Below are positions 6,623 to 16,010 of a stretch of 64,000 nucleotides of DNA, piece by piece (the first letter of the stretch is position 1; each line of letters opens with the position of its first letter). Origin of the DNA: Owenweeksia sp048267305 (GTDB lineage: Bacteria > Bacteroidota > Bacteroidia > Flavobacteriales > Schleiferiaceae); NCBI GenBank assembly GCA_048267305.1, contig JBLWXT010000003.1, positions 1 to 64,000 of the forward strand, in the 5' to 3' direction. The notes beneath the pieces are model-generated. The model was not told the DNA's origin and did not search any database. It was given only the letters and a program-made list of their open reading frames with translations. The position numbers and the translations under genes are program-made.

Positions 6623-7718
6623 TATAAATATCATTTAACCTTTCGGCTACAGCCTTGTAGGAATAGAGCTGTGCCGCTTTTCGGGCAATCCGTTGTCCGT
6701 CAAAGCCACTGTAAATGTCCATTATTTCCGCAAGGCCATCGGTAAACAAATCCTCCGCTTCAGCGGGAATAAGGATTCCATTGGTTTTGTTCAGCACCTC
6801 AGGGATACCGCCAACATCAGAGCTTATTACGGCTAAACCGGTACACAAAGCCTCTAGTATGGTGCAGGGCTGATTTTCAAAATGACTAAACATTACCAGG
6901 CAATGGGCCGTACGCATGGTATCGGCAATACCATCAATAGGTTGTTTGGTTACTATTTCCACCTTGTCGGGAGATGGTCCAAATTCCTGAATTTTAGATT
7001 TCAATTCCTCAAGGTCTCCATCCCCGCCAATTTTCAGGATAAAATCCTTGCCCGCCTTTTCAAGCTTTTTAAAGCCTCTCAGTATTCCTGTAATATTCTT
7101 TGAGCGCTCTTCTAATGTGGAAATATGGAGAAAGGTGAACTTTTCAGGCTTTGTATCACAAGGATGAAATATGGAAGTATCCACAACATTGGAAACTGTG
7201 AGCATCTCGGTTTCAGCTCCAAACGTGGCAATGGCCTCCCCTAAATGATCGGAAACCGGCAGGATATAGCGCGCCTTATTAAGTATGCGGTAGGTAATCC
7301 TCTTGCGGCCATAGGTCCACTTAAAACCCGATTGTGGATGATAGCCCGAAAAATGCTCCGTAATAACGTATGGTATACTAAGGCCAAGAGCCACAGCTCC
7401 GGCAGGATAAGCCACGTGTGCATGAGCCAAGTCAAATGTTCCATACATCGACCGGGCCAGATGAATCCCTTTGTATACAGCTTTTTGGTAACTAAATAGC
7501 GGTAATTTCTTCTTGAAGTAAACCCGTATCTCAGTGAGATTGGGTAGTTCATTCACCTCAATTTCAGGCTTAGCCGATTCGTGAGCAGATACCACAATTA
7601 CATTGTGCAACTCAGAAACGGCAAAGGCGTGCCGTTGGACAAAATTCCCTAAAGTGGTATGCTCTCGCGAAGGGTACCAACTGGGCAGAAAAAGAATGTT
7701 GAGTTTGGGATTATTCAC
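6606..7718 (-). CDS. GT4-family glycosyltransferase
   Basis: The 370-residue protein has the two-domain GT-B layout of family GT4: an N-terminal FLPSWYPS block and a C-terminal nucleotide-sugar site with the E-X7-E motif (E281 and E289) followed by GLAVISSDVGGIPE. Retaining transfer from a UDP- or GDP-sugar is expected; the acceptor cannot be told. It is not BshA, whose N-terminus is of the PTFGGSGVVA type. The gene is convergent with bshB1, and a role in bacillithiol synthesis is not supported by sequence. Confidence 0.88.
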   Translation of the reverse strand: MNNPKLNILFLPSWYPSREHTTLGNFVQRHAFAVSELHNVIVVSAHESAKPEIEVNELPNLTEIRVYFKKKLPLFSYQKAVYKGIHLARSMYGTFDLAHAHVAYPAGAVALGLSIPYVITEHFSGYHPQSGFKWTYGRKRITYRILNKARYILPVSDHLGEAIATFGAETEMLTVSNVVDTSIFHPCDTKPEKFTFLHISTLEERSKNITGILRGFKKLEKAGKDFILKIGGDGDLEELKSKIQEFGPSPDKVEIVTKQPIDGIADTMRTAHCLVMFSHFENQPCTILEALCTGLAVISSDVGGIPEVLNKTNGILIPAEAEDLFTDGLAEIMDIYSGFDGQRIARKAAQLYSYKAVAERLNDIYTTVLK

Positions 7719-7777
7719 TCGCCAAAGGTAAGCCCGGGAGGCTTAAGGAATCACAACTGTTAAATATTCTAATCGAA

Positions 7778-8821
7778 TTATTTGATCAGCACAACATCAC
7801 GTATCGCATCATAGGCTGGCTGAATAACCCATTCTCCCTTGGTGTTAATAATACCCCATTTGCCGTTTTTCTTAACTGCGGCATATTCGTTTTCAAAATC
7901 GCGGGCGGCTTCAAACTGGGGTTCAATAATCCATTTTCCGGTTTTATCTATAAAACCAATTTTGTCGCCTTTGCGGGCCATGGCAATTCCATTGTGAAAG
8001 TCATCGATTTTGTCAAAATCTAATTTTAAAGCAACTCCCGCCTTATCAATATAAAACCACTCTTTTAAAACTTTAACCATGGCCATTCCGCTTTTTACAT
8101 CAAAGTTATGGGTGGCGTTGTAAGTTGGCTGAATTACCCATTCTCCCCTGGTATTTATATAGCCACTCAGTTTTTGGTCATTCTTTGCCCAGGCCAGGCC
8201 ATCGTGAAAGTCGCCCACACTGCTGAACTTTGGCTCAATAACTACCTCTCCCTTGGTATTGATAAATCCAAATTTTTTGTCCATGTTATCAAAAATGGCA
8301 TAGCCATTTACAAAGTCTCTTAAGTTTTTGAGATTAGGAATTGAAACCACAGTTTCCTTTCCCTGTTTGTCAAGTATATACCACTGCTTACCAATTTTCG
8401 CGGTAGCCACACCTTCTCTAAACTCTGTTACATAATCATATTTTGCAGGGATAATCAGTTTCCCTTGTGTATTTAAATAGCCCCATTTTTTATCAACTTG
8501 AATTGGTGCCATACCTTCATTAAATCCACGGATGCCAAAGCCCATGAAGTTTTTGAGCCTGAAATTTTTCACTTCAGTTTGAAGCTTTTCACCTTTGGTA
8601 TTGATAAAGTAATATTCTACTTCAAAAACAGGGGCCAGACCATCAGCTGTAAATTCACCTACTTTTCTGAAGGTAGCGGGTATTGTTGTTTCTCCTTTAA
8701 GGTTTACAAATCCCCATGTTTTAGAACCTGCTGGCTTTGCTAGTACAAGGCCCTGCTGAGCAAAACCGGCAATTGTAAAAAATGAAATTAGAATGGATAA
8801 AAGTGCTGATTTGGATGTCAT
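7778..8821 (-). CDS. secreted WG-repeat protein
   Basis: After a signal peptide (about residues 1-21) the 347-residue protein is built almost entirely of WG repeats, about 28-35 residues each, with the pattern WGxINxKGExVIxPxFDxxxxFxxGLA. At least seven units are visible, ending with one at the C-terminus. Such repeats form beta structures of unknown binding function and are abundant in Bacteroidota. It is divergent from the M2 peptidase gene with 155 bp between them, in which no strong promoter motif is seen. Confidence 0.85.
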   Translation of the reverse strand: MTSKSALLSILISFFTIAGFAQQGLVLAKPAGSKTWGFVNLKGETTIPATFRKVGEFTADGLAPVFEVEYYFINTKGEKLQTEVKNFRLKNFMGFGIRGFNEGMAPIQVDKKWGYLNTQGKLIIPAKYDYVTEFREGVATAKIGKQWYILDKQGKETVVSIPNLKNLRDFVNGYAIFDNMDKKFGFINTKGEVVIEPKFSSVGDFHDGLAWAKNDQKLSGYINTRGEWVIQPTYNATHNFDVKSGMAMVKVLKEWFYIDKAGVALKLDFDKIDDFHNGIAMARKGDKIGFIDKTGKWIIEPQFEAARDFENEYAAVKKNGKWGIINTKGEWVIQPAYDAIRDVVLIK

Positions 8822-8976
8822 GTTATTCGTCTTTATTAAGGGAATAAAATAATGGAATAGATTGAAATCCTACAAGTGGGCTTTATCAATTTGTGGGTAA
8901 ATATCAAAACCCTGTTGATGCGTGTAAGCCAATGACCAATTTGTTATTTTCGAATTCGGAAATTTAAAATTTACAA

Positions 8977-10806
8977 ATGAAAAGAATACTATTTTTAATA
9001 CCTGCCATAGCTATTATGGTGGCCTGTGGCAATAACCAGGCTGCGGAGGTTGTGGAAGAAGATGACCACAGTAAGTTACAGGCGGAAGTTGATTCCTTTC
9101 TTACTGCATACACCAATCAGTATCAGCAGTTGTATTACACGTCCTCTCAGGCCGTGTGGGAACTCAATACCCATATAGTGGAAGGCGATACTATTACCTC
9201 CAAAAAGGCAGAAGAAGCAAATGAGGCCTATGCTAAGTTTACGGGTAGTGCTGTAAATATTGAATCAGCCCAGCGTTATCTTAAAGAAAAGGAAAAGCTG
9301 AGGGATCTGCAGCTGAGACAATTGGAGGCCATATTATATGCAGCCGGTGCAAATCCTGAAATTGCTCAGGATGTAGTAAAGCAAAAAATAAAGGCCGAAA
9401 CAGAACAGACCAAAAATCTTTATGGATTTGATTTCTCTATTGATGGAAAGCCCATATCTCCAAATGATATTGATGGTATTCTAGAGGAATCCACAGATTT
9501 GAATAAAAGATTAAAGGCGTGGCAAGCGAGTAAGGAGGTAGGTAAAGGCTTAAAGGATGGTCTTGCAAATTTGAGAGACCTTAGAAATCAATCAGTACAG
9601 GCATTGGATTATGAAGACTATTTTCAGTTTCAGGTTTCGGAATATGGAATGAGCAGCCAGGAAATGCTGGATCTTAACCATAAGTTGATCGGTGAAATTT
9701 GGCCTCTTTACAGAGAGTTACATACATGGGCTCGCTACGAGCTGGCAGATAAGTACAAGCAGGCTGTTCCTGAAATGTTACCCGCACATTGGTTGCCCAA
9801 CCGCTGGGGGCAGGAGTGGAGCAGTATGGTGAATGTTGAAGGGTTAAATTTTGATAAAGCACTTGAAGCCAAGGGAGCAGAGTGGATAACCAAAGAGGGT
9901 GAGGACTTTTACATGAGCCTTGGATATGATGCACTGCCTGAAACATTTTACACAAAGTCCAGCCTGTATCCTTTGCCAAAAGGAACCGATTATAAAAAGA
10001 ACAACCACGCCTCAGCATGGCACATGGATTTAGAAAATGATTTGCGTTCACTCATGAGTATTGAGCCCAATACACGTTGGTGGAATACGGTACTGCACGA
10101 ACTTGGTCATATCTATTACTACCAGGCCTATACTACGGATGAAGTTCCTGTATTATTGAGAGGTGGTGCCAACCGTGCCTATCATGAAGCTATTGGAACT
10201 TTAATTGGATTGGCCAGTATGCAGAAGCCATTTTTAGTACAAAAGGGATTAGTGGATGCCAATGCTAAAACCGACAGTATCCAGACTTTGCTTAAGGAAG
10301 CTTTGGATTATATAGTGGTAATGCCGTGGGCGAGTGGTGTGATGACGGATTTTGAATATGCACTTTACAGTGAGAATCTGCCCAAAGACGAGTTTAATAA
10401 AAAGTGGTGGAGCTTGAAAAAACAATATCAGGGCATAGTGCCGCCAGCCGAAAGAGGGGAGGAATTTTGTGATGCCTGCTCCAAAACACACATCAACAAT
10501 GATGCTGCCCAATATTACGATTATGCCTTGGCCAATGTGCTGCTTTTTCAATTTCACATGCACATTGCCAAGAATATCCTAAAGCAAGATCCTCATAATA
10601 CAAACTACTACGGTAGTAAGGAAACCGGCCAGTTTTTGACCAGCCTTATGGCCCCGGGTGCCACTGTGGATTGGAGAAAGAATCTTAAGGATAACCTTGG
10701 AGATGAGATCAGCGCCAATGCTATAAAGGAATATTTTGATCCGCTAATGGCATGGCTTAAAAAGCAAAACGAGGGAAGGGTGTATAGCCTGCCCGAGAAT
10801 ATTTGA
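8977..10806 (+). CDS. M2-family (ACE-like) peptidyl-dipeptidase lipoprotein
   Basis: The 609-residue protein is a zinc metallopeptidase of family M2, the family of angiotensin-converting enzyme. The HELGH motif has His at 374 and 378, and the third ligand Glu follows in YHEAIGT about 30 residues later. A lipoprotein signal ending at the Cys of IMVACGN places it on an outer membrane face. The length fits a single-domain bacterial ACE homologue. It should release dipeptides from peptide C-termini, likely for nutrition. It is monocistronic, ended by the hairpin at 10835. Confidence 0.9.
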   Translation: MKRILFLIPAIAIMVACGNNQAAEVVEEDDHSKLQAEVDSFLTAYTNQYQQLYYTSSQAVWELNTHIVEGDTITSKKAEEANEAYAKFTGSAVNIESAQRYLKEKEKLRDLQLRQLEAILYAAGANPEIAQDVVKQKIKAETEQTKNLYGFDFSIDGKPISPNDIDGILEESTDLNKRLKAWQASKEVGKGLKDGLANLRDLRNQSVQALDYEDYFQFQVSEYGMSSQEMLDLNHKLIGEIWPLYRELHTWARYELADKYKQAVPEMLPAHWLPNRWGQEWSSMVNVEGLNFDKALEAKGAEWITKEGEDFYMSLGYDALPETFYTKSSLYPLPKGTDYKKNNHASAWHMDLENDLRSLMSIEPNTRWWNTVLHELGHIYYYQAYTTDEVPVLLRGGANRAYHEAIGTLIGLASMQKPFLVQKGLVDANAKTDSIQTLLKEALDYIVVMPWASGVMTDFEYALYSENLPKDEFNKKWWSLKKQYQGIVPPAERGEEFCDACSKTHINNDAAQYYDYALANVLLFQFHMHIAKNILKQDPHNTNYYGSKETGQFLTSLMAPGATVDWRKNLKDNLGDEISANAIKEYFDPLMAWLKKQNEGRVYSLPENI

Positions 10807-10834
10807 CACTCAATTTTCATTTTTGATGAAAACA

Positions 10835-10873
10835 AAAAAAAGGACATAGCCTGAATTGGTTATGTCCTTTTTT
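10835..10873. terminator. bidirectional terminator between convergent genes
   Basis: A-rich and GGACATA (to 10848) pairs with TATGTCC plus T-rich (10861-10873) around a 12-base loop. A runs on one side and T runs on the other let it serve both the M2 peptidase and the convergent gene ending at 10891. Confidence 0.85.
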
Positions 10874-10890
10874 CTGTAATGAGATGTTAG

Positions 10891-12552
10891 TTACTCTAAG
10901 GAAACGGTGGCAAATTTGCTTTTACCACGGTCTTCAACATAAATAATGATGTCATCCCCTGTGGCCTGCACGAAAATTTCGGCATCTTCCGGAGGAAGAA
11001 ACTTAATATCTCTTTCCTGAATTGGAGCAAAACAATAGTCTTCATTTTCATAAGCTACCTTATGTACCATCTTACCATCAGGAGTTATTTTGGAGTAAAC
11101 CATATTAGAGCCATGAATATATTTTTGAGTTTTTAAATCCTTCGGCTTATAGTCTGGTTTTTGTAAACGCTCAACGTTTTTTGGATGCTCATTATAAAAG
11201 AGATAAAGACCAGAGGAAGAGGCCGTTGCTATGTATTGTTTAAACACATGTGGGTTGTCATTAAGCACAGTGGCATTTCTTAGCGGAGAATTTGTAATCC
11301 ACTCAAACTCACCATTGCTGTTTATTTTGGCTACAATTATATCCATATATTCATAGCTAAATATTTTACCAACATAAAAGGGGTTGGCACCAGATGCCAG
11401 TGCCACAATATTGTTGATATCGCCAAAAGTGCTGGAACTTTTATTGGAAATGTTTACGGTATACTGCTCACCTACTAAGTAAAAGTCATCACCACTAGGA
11501 ATAAGGTAATCCACTTTATAGTTCATACCACGGGCTTTCTTTTTGTTTGATTCCAGTGCTGTAAGTAATTCTTCATCAAATGTCATTTGCGATTTCTCCT
11601 CAATAGCCCCGGTAGAAGTATTTATTTTATAGGTAAAGGCACCTACATCTACCCAGTCAAAGCCTTTTCTTTCCACTACATCCTTAAAGAAGCCTGCTAT
11701 CATCAATTCCTTATTGCTATTTACATTGAAGGTTAAGTCGTAAATAACATATTCAGGATTTAAATCCAGTTTTGTAACGATAGGTTGTTGGCTGTCTGAT
11801 TTTAAAATTTCTACAGTGGCATTGTAGCGGGCATCCTTTTTGTCGTCCTTTTTCAGCTTCTCATTGTAGGCATAATAGATGTCGTCATTATTGTCAAGAT
11901 AAAAGCCCAGAAAACCAGTTGTTTCAGTGGAACTGAAACTCCATTGAAACCACGGGTTGCTTCGTTTGAGATATTTAGGAACTACTTTAGACCATTCAAC
12001 TTTTTGTGTTTCACCGTCAAACAAAACAAAGTCGGTAACATATGGCGTTTTTTTGTCAGGTTTGTTGGTGCACTTTACTGCAATTTTGGTTCTGTCGAGG
12101 TTACTCGTAATGTCAAAGTCAATATATTCGTAATGGTCCGTTTCGCGTGCTAAAAACTCTCCCGCAGTTTTGGAAACCACTCCGTCTGAAGAAACTGTTT
12201 TGTAGTATAAGGTCATAATCTGTTTTGCCTTGTCATAAGTACGGTAGATCACATAAACATTGCCTGCCGCATACCTGATATCCTGAACTTTGGTTTTGTC
12301 ATCTGGGATTGCCACATCCTTACTGAAAACCATTTTCAGTGTATTCTTGTCAAATTTTTCTATGGAGTAGGTGGTGCCTTTTCCTTTGGTACGGATTCGG
12401 TAACCATAAAAGAAGCCTTCATCTCCTTCAATCATCCGGTTCATTTTGTCCTCAACTGCATTGTTTAATGCAGGGCCTTCATTCACATTCACTTGAGCAA
12501 ATACGGAGGTTATTAAAAGGCAGCTAAAAAGTGCTAATACTGTTTTTTTCAT
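10891..12552 (-). CDS. large secreted protein, unknown function
   Basis: From the ATG at 12552 the product has 553 residues; the frame is open further upstream to 12579, but MKKTVLALFSCLL starts a normal signal peptide cleaved near VFAQ. The mature part alternates short beta-like stretches with Lys/Asp-rich turns and no enzyme motif, compatible with a beta-propeller-like fold (inference). It has no T9SS tail. I do not recognise the family. It is a single transcription unit ended by the shared hairpin at 10835-10873. Confidence 0.75.
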   Translation of the reverse strand: MKKTVLALFSCLLITSVFAQVNVNEGPALNNAVEDKMNRMIEGDEGFFYGYRIRTKGKGTTYSIEKFDKNTLKMVFSKDVAIPDDKTKVQDIRYAAGNVYVIYRTYDKAKQIMTLYYKTVSSDGVVSKTAGEFLARETDHYEYIDFDITSNLDRTKIAVKCTNKPDKKTPYVTDFVLFDGETQKVEWSKVVPKYLKRSNPWFQWSFSSTETTGFLGFYLDNNDDIYYAYNEKLKKDDKKDARYNATVEILKSDSQQPIVTKLDLNPEYVIYDLTFNVNSNKELMIAGFFKDVVERKGFDWVDVGAFTYKINTSTGAIEEKSQMTFDEELLTALESNKKKARGMNYKVDYLIPSGDDFYLVGEQYTVNISNKSSSTFGDINNIVALASGANPFYVGKIFSYEYMDIIVAKINSNGEFEWITNSPLRNATVLNDNPHVFKQYIATASSSGLYLFYNEHPKNVERLQKPDYKPKDLKTQKYIHGSNMVYSKITPDGKMVHKVAYENEDYCFAPIQERDIKFLPPEDAEIFVQATGDDIIIYVEDRGKSKFATVSLE

Positions 12553-12623
12553 TTCGATTATGGTTTTGATTACCTTCAAATATAATCTAAAATGAAGATG
12601 CCATCCTCAATTGGCCAACGGCC

Positions 12624-12761
12624 ATGCCGTTGAAGTTTGGGGTGATGAAAATTGGGGTAGCCGCAACAGCCGATGGTCTTTGGGATGGCGACTATAGTAC
12701 AAGCGATTTCCTTATAGGAACTCTGCGTAAAGACTTTAGCCTGGGAGACTGGGTAAGTTGA
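12624..12761 (+). other. possible 45-codon ORF or gene remnant
   Basis: A 45-codon frame (ATG 12624, TGA 12759) occupies the gap between two leftward genes and ends 4 bp before the ogt stop. Its translation (GLWDGDYSTSDFLIGTLR in the middle) looks protein-like, and the frame is open about 12 codons further upstream. There is no obvious promoter or ribosome site. It may be the degraded end of a lost gene or chance. Confidence 0.2.
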
Positions 12762-12765
12762 AGGG

Positions 12766-13254
12766 CTAAAACATCTCCAACTGCCCACTTGTAAGTTGCC
12801 CCTCAAAGTGGAGTAGCCATTTTTTACGAGGTAGTCCTCCGGCATAGCCAACTAAACTGCCATTGGCCCCAATAACCCTATGGCAGGGTACAACAATAGC
12901 GAGGGGGTTTTTGCCATTGGCCGAACCTACGGCTCTTACGTAATTAGGATCACCCATTTGAGTGGCCAATTGTCCGTATGATACCGTTTTTCCAAAGGGT
13001 ATTTCCATTAGCTCCTGCCATACTTTCTTTTGAAAATCAGTGCCGTCCTGCCTTAACGGTAAATCAAATTTTTGGAGCTTTTCATTGAAATAAGCTTTCA
13101 ATTGAAAAGCCGCTTCTTCACACAAACGGTTGGGATTGTCCTTGGGTAGCGGTTTCTCAAATAAAAAGGAAATGGCAGTTACCTCCTTTTCCGTGGCATC
13201 TATTTGTAAAGTGCCCGTTGGGGTGGGGAGGTACGTAAAGTATTCAGTAATCAT
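12766..13254 (-). CDS. ogt: methylated-DNA--protein-cysteine methyltransferase
   Basis: This DNA repair protein takes the alkyl group from O6-methylguanine onto its own Cys in a suicide reaction. The 162 residues carry the PCHRVIG active site with C124, preceded by the helix-turn-helix-like FQKKVWQELMEIPFGKTVSY and followed by GYAGG. An N-terminal methyltransferase-associated region occupies about residues 1-68. The length is normal for Ogt. It is divergent from the L,D-transpeptidase-like gene across a 66-bp gap. Confidence 0.95.
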   Translation of the reverse strand: MITEYFTYLPTPTGTLQIDATEKEVTAISFLFEKPLPKDNPNRLCEEAAFQLKAYFNEKLQKFDLPLRQDGTDFQKKVWQELMEIPFGKTVSYGQLATQMGDPNYVRAVGSANGKNPLAIVVPCHRVIGANGSLVGYAGGLPRKKWLLHFEGQLTSGQLEMF

Positions 13255-13320
13255 GAGGTGAAGTTATTGCAAAGCCATTAAACATTTGCAATATCAAAAT
13301 AAAGCTTCCGTTTTTTCTGC

Positions 13321-13920
13321 ATGACAAGCATCCTAACCCATCTTTTGTCGGTCACCTTATCAATGTTTTGGATGGTAAATCCATCTGGCGAAAGCCAAAC
13401 AAGCCTACAGCTAAAAGCACATGAGGCCTTAGAATATTGCCAGCAAAATAATATGAATACGGACTTTTGCTTGCTGGTGGATATGAGCATCCATTCTGGT
13501 AAAAACAGACTTTTTGTGTATCAGTTTGTCAATGATTCCATTCTCAGTACGGGCCTGTGTTCTCATGGTTGTTGTGATGCCGCCTGGGGCAGTGATCATT
13601 CAAAGGACAATCCAAAATTCAACAACATACCCGAAAGCCACTGCTCTTCTTTGGGCAAATATAAAATTGGGAGCCGGGGCTATAGCAATTGGGGAATTCA
13701 TATCAATTACAAACTACACGGCTTGGAACAGAGTAATAGCAAGGCCTATGCACGAGACATCGTATTGCACTCCTGGAATATGATTGGAAATACTGAGATT
13801 TATCCATCAGGTACACCCGAAGGTTGGGGATGTCCTGCGGTTTCCAATAAGCAAATGAAGAATCTGGACGGCCTTTTAAAAAATGTAGATAAACCGGTGC
13901 TGCTGTGGATTTACCAGTAG
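13321..13920 (+). CDS. L,D-transpeptidase-like secreted protein (YkuD_2 type)
   Basis: The 199-residue protein has an N-terminal export signal (about 1-22) and a catalytic domain of the murein L,D-transpeptidase YkuD_2 type. The likely catalytic Cys is C171 in EGWGCPAVS, with a His (H150) in DIVLHSW upstream; IPESHCSSLGKYKIG is another family block. It would act on peptidoglycan crosslinks or anchoring in the periplasm (family inference). The domain lacks the classical SHGCVR sequence of the other YkuD branch, as expected for this subfamily. It is divergent from ogt. Confidence 0.8.
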   Translation: MTSILTHLLSVTLSMFWMVNPSGESQTSLQLKAHEALEYCQQNNMNTDFCLLVDMSIHSGKNRLFVYQFVNDSILSTGLCSHGCCDAAWGSDHSKDNPKFNNIPESHCSSLGKYKIGSRGYSNWGIHINYKLHGLEQSNSKAYARDIVLHSWNMIGNTEIYPSGTPEGWGCPAVSNKQMKNLDGLLKNVDKPVLLWIYQ

Positions 13921-13998
13921 CAACTGATGACACTATAGCAAAGTGAATGTGCATATAGAGGGTGGGAATGTATGCACTTTACCCTCAATATTCTTCAA

Positions 13999-14006
13999 TA
14001 CCTTCG
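13999..14006 (+). promoter_or_regulatory. -7 element of the DAHP synthase-chorismate mutase gene (TACCTTCG)
   Basis: TACCTTCG fits TAnnTTTG with one change and lies 28 bases before the ATG at 14035, giving a short leader. Confidence 0.4.
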
Positions 14007-14034
14007 CGCAGCAGCTTAAAGCAGAGAAAGCAAC

Positions 14035-15120
14035 ATGAATGGATTGACGGTGAAACCGATAGCCTGGCTACCTAAAGATGCCAACCCCCTATATATTTTT
14101 GGACCATGCAGCGCTGAGACCCCTGAGCAGGTGATGAGTACGGCAAGGCTCATTGCGCCTAAGTTTCCCAATGCCTTATTTAGAGCGGGCGTGTGGAAAC
14201 CTCGTACCCGCCCAAATACATTTGAAGGTGCCGGAGAAAAAGCCCTGGAATGGCTCAAGGATGTAAAGCGGGAAACCGGTTTGAAAACTACAACCGAGGT
14301 GGCTGATGCCAGCCATGTGGAGGCTTGCTTAAAGAATGATGTGGATGTACTGTGGATTGGTGCCCGCACTGTAGTGAATCCATTTTCGGTACAAGCTATT
14401 GCTGATGCACTTAAAGGTGTGGATATTCCCGTAATGGTGAAAAACCCCATGGTACCCGATCTGCAACTTTGGATAGGCGCTCTGGAAAGAATAAACGGTG
14501 CCGGTATTCAGCAACTGGCAGCCATCCATCGCGGATTTCACTTTCATAATAGTGCCCCTTACCGCAATAAACCTCTTTGGGAGATTCCCTTGGAATTGAT
14601 GGGTAAATTTCCGGATTTACCGGTGATTTGTGACGTAAGCCATATTAGCGGATCTCCGGAACTTATACCTCGTGTTGCTCAAAAAGCCATGGACCTCAAT
14701 ATGAATGGCTTGATGATAGAGAGCCACATAAATCCTCAAGTGGCGCTAAGTGATGCCAAACAACAGATAACCCCTGCACAGTTGGAGCAGATTATCTCTA
14801 ACATTATTGTGCGTACCCCTACGGCAGACAATGAGGAGTTTCTCAATAAAATGGAAATTCTGCGTGATGAAATTGATCATATTGATTTGACCATTTTACG
14901 CCAGTATGCTGAGAGAATGCACCTTGCCCGGGAGATTGGCAAGTACAAAAAGGAAAATAACGTTACCATTTTTCAGCGCGACCACTGGGAATATGTACTT
15001 AGAAGAAGCCTGGAGGAAGGCTTGCCACTTGGACTTAGCGAAACCTTTTTAAAGGGGGTTTATACTCAGGTGCATGACGAATCCATCCGCAATCAAACGG
15101 AAGTGATGAATGATGATTAG
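14035..15120 (+). CDS. bifunctional DAHP synthase / chorismate mutase (AroQ type)
   Basis: One chain carries two shikimate-pathway activities. Residues about 1-255 form a DAHP synthase of the small (KDPG-aldolase-like) type, with FGPCSAE near 22-28, a GVWKPRTRP block and an AIHRGFH block; it joins phosphoenolpyruvate and erythrose 4-phosphate. Residues about 268-355 form an all-helical AroQ chorismate mutase with LRDEIDHID and LAREIGKYK. The order synthase then mutase is usual in Bacteroidota, where the mutase domain probably also senses prephenate (inference). The stop touches the end of the convergent DUF1223 gene (4-bp overlap). Confidence 0.94.
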   Translation: MNGLTVKPIAWLPKDANPLYIFGPCSAETPEQVMSTARLIAPKFPNALFRAGVWKPRTRPNTFEGAGEKALEWLKDVKRETGLKTTTEVADASHVEACLKNDVDVLWIGARTVVNPFSVQAIADALKGVDIPVMVKNPMVPDLQLWIGALERINGAGIQQLAAIHRGFHFHNSAPYRNKPLWEIPLELMGKFPDLPVICDVSHISGSPELIPRVAQKAMDLNMNGLMIESHINPQVALSDAKQQITPAQLEQIISNIIVRTPTADNEEFLNKMEILRDEIDHIDLTILRQYAERMHLAREIGKYKKENNVTIFQRDHWEYVLRRSLEEGLPLGLSETFLKGVYTQVHDESIRNQTEVMNDD

Positions 15121-15869
15121 GGTTGCAAAACTCTTTTAGAGCCGGCCCCAATAATTTTCAAACCCTCAATTTGCTGAACATAAACCACTACTTTCATTTT
15201 AGTAACATCTCCGTTATCAGGTAGTCTTAAAAAAACTTCATCACTTTTTCTAGGAGCATCCAGCGTTTTAAAGGCTCTTACCACATTATTGTGTTTTAGC
15301 AATTTACCGCGGTTTTCACCCCTCAGCACTTGCTGGCTGAGGCCATCCTCGGTAAGGGCAAAGTTTACCCTTGTATTTCTGGCTGAGGCGGAAAGCCGAT
15401 ACTTGAATTGGCAATAATTTCCTTCCACAGCAACTTCGGAAATAGAAACTGTGGTAGACATGGGTTCGGCCCGGGCACTTGTGATGGCTTTATCAGCTTC
15501 TTCCTGATCAGAACCCACAAAGGAGTAGGTTCCATTCACAATCATTTGAGGGGTAAATACTTTCTTGATGTTGAATTTTTTGGCGTAAGTCCGTTGGCGG
15601 TCGGTGTGTGTTTGGTGGCTGTAGGGGTCGCTCCACCCTAGCCTATCCCAGTAATGAACGTGAAAGGAAAGGGCAATGATGTTGTCGCTTTTCCCTGCAT
15701 ACTCACTTAAAAGATTATCAGCCGGAGGGCAGCCGGAGCAGCCTTCGGAGGTGAAGAGCTCAATAACCACAGGCTGAATCTCATTATTTTGGGGAGATAA
15801 ATCCTTAAAGCCTTGGAGAGCACTTAGGCTCATTATTAGCAGTAGATGTGCTGAAATCAGATATTTCAT
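15117..15869 (-). CDS. secreted DUF1223 thioredoxin-fold protein
   Basis: The 250-residue product has a signal peptide (about 1-20) and a DUF1223 domain with ELFTSEGCSGCPPAD, in which C44 and C47 form a CxxC pair, followed by a thioredoxin-like fold and a beta-rich C-terminal half. Function in the family is not established; a redox or metal role is inferred from the CxxC. It overlaps the convergent DAHP synthase gene by 4 bp. Confidence 0.88.
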   Translation of the reverse strand: MKYLISAHLLLIMSLSALQGFKDLSPQNNEIQPVVIELFTSEGCSGCPPADNLLSEYAGKSDNIIALSFHVHYWDRLGWSDPYSHQTHTDRQRTYAKKFNIKKVFTPQMIVNGTYSFVGSDQEEADKAITSARAEPMSTTVSISEVAVEGNYCQFKYRLSASARNTRVNFALTEDGLSQQVLRGENRGKLLKHNNVVRAFKTLDAPRKSDEVFLRLPDNGDVTKMKVVVYVQQIEGLKIIGAGSKRVLQP

Positions 15870-15937
15870 AATCTAAATCAAAGAGAGTACATGGCCTGAT
15901 ATTTATATCTGGTTCAGGAATGTATTGTGGATTAAAA

Positions 15938-15972
15938 AAGCCCTGATCTCGGTATAATTGAAATCAGGGCTT
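15938..15972 (-). terminator. rho-independent terminator of the 16011 gene
   Basis: A 10-bp perfect stem (AAGCCCTGAT with ATCAGGGCTT) and 15-base loop, followed on the minus strand by a T run, lies about 38 bp after the stop at 16011. Confidence 0.85.
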
Positions 15973-16010
15973 AAAATTTTTCATCCATCCTAAAAAATGG
16001 AAAGGATGTG

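Noticed and set aside
6606..7718. GT4 glycosyltransferase considered as BshA because it neighbours bshB1
   Set aside because: Its N-terminus lacks the BshA-type PTFGGSGVVA block and the gene is convergent, not co-transcribed, with bshB1.
9674..10051. 125-codon minus-strand frame inside the M2 peptidase gene
   Set aside because: Antisense to a well-supported enzyme, rich in Leu, Cys and Pro as expected of a shadow frame.
12576..12851. 91-codon minus-strand frame at the 3' end of ogt
   Set aside because: It overlaps the last codons of ogt out of frame and has no start context; the better frame in this gap is the short plus-strand one at 12624.
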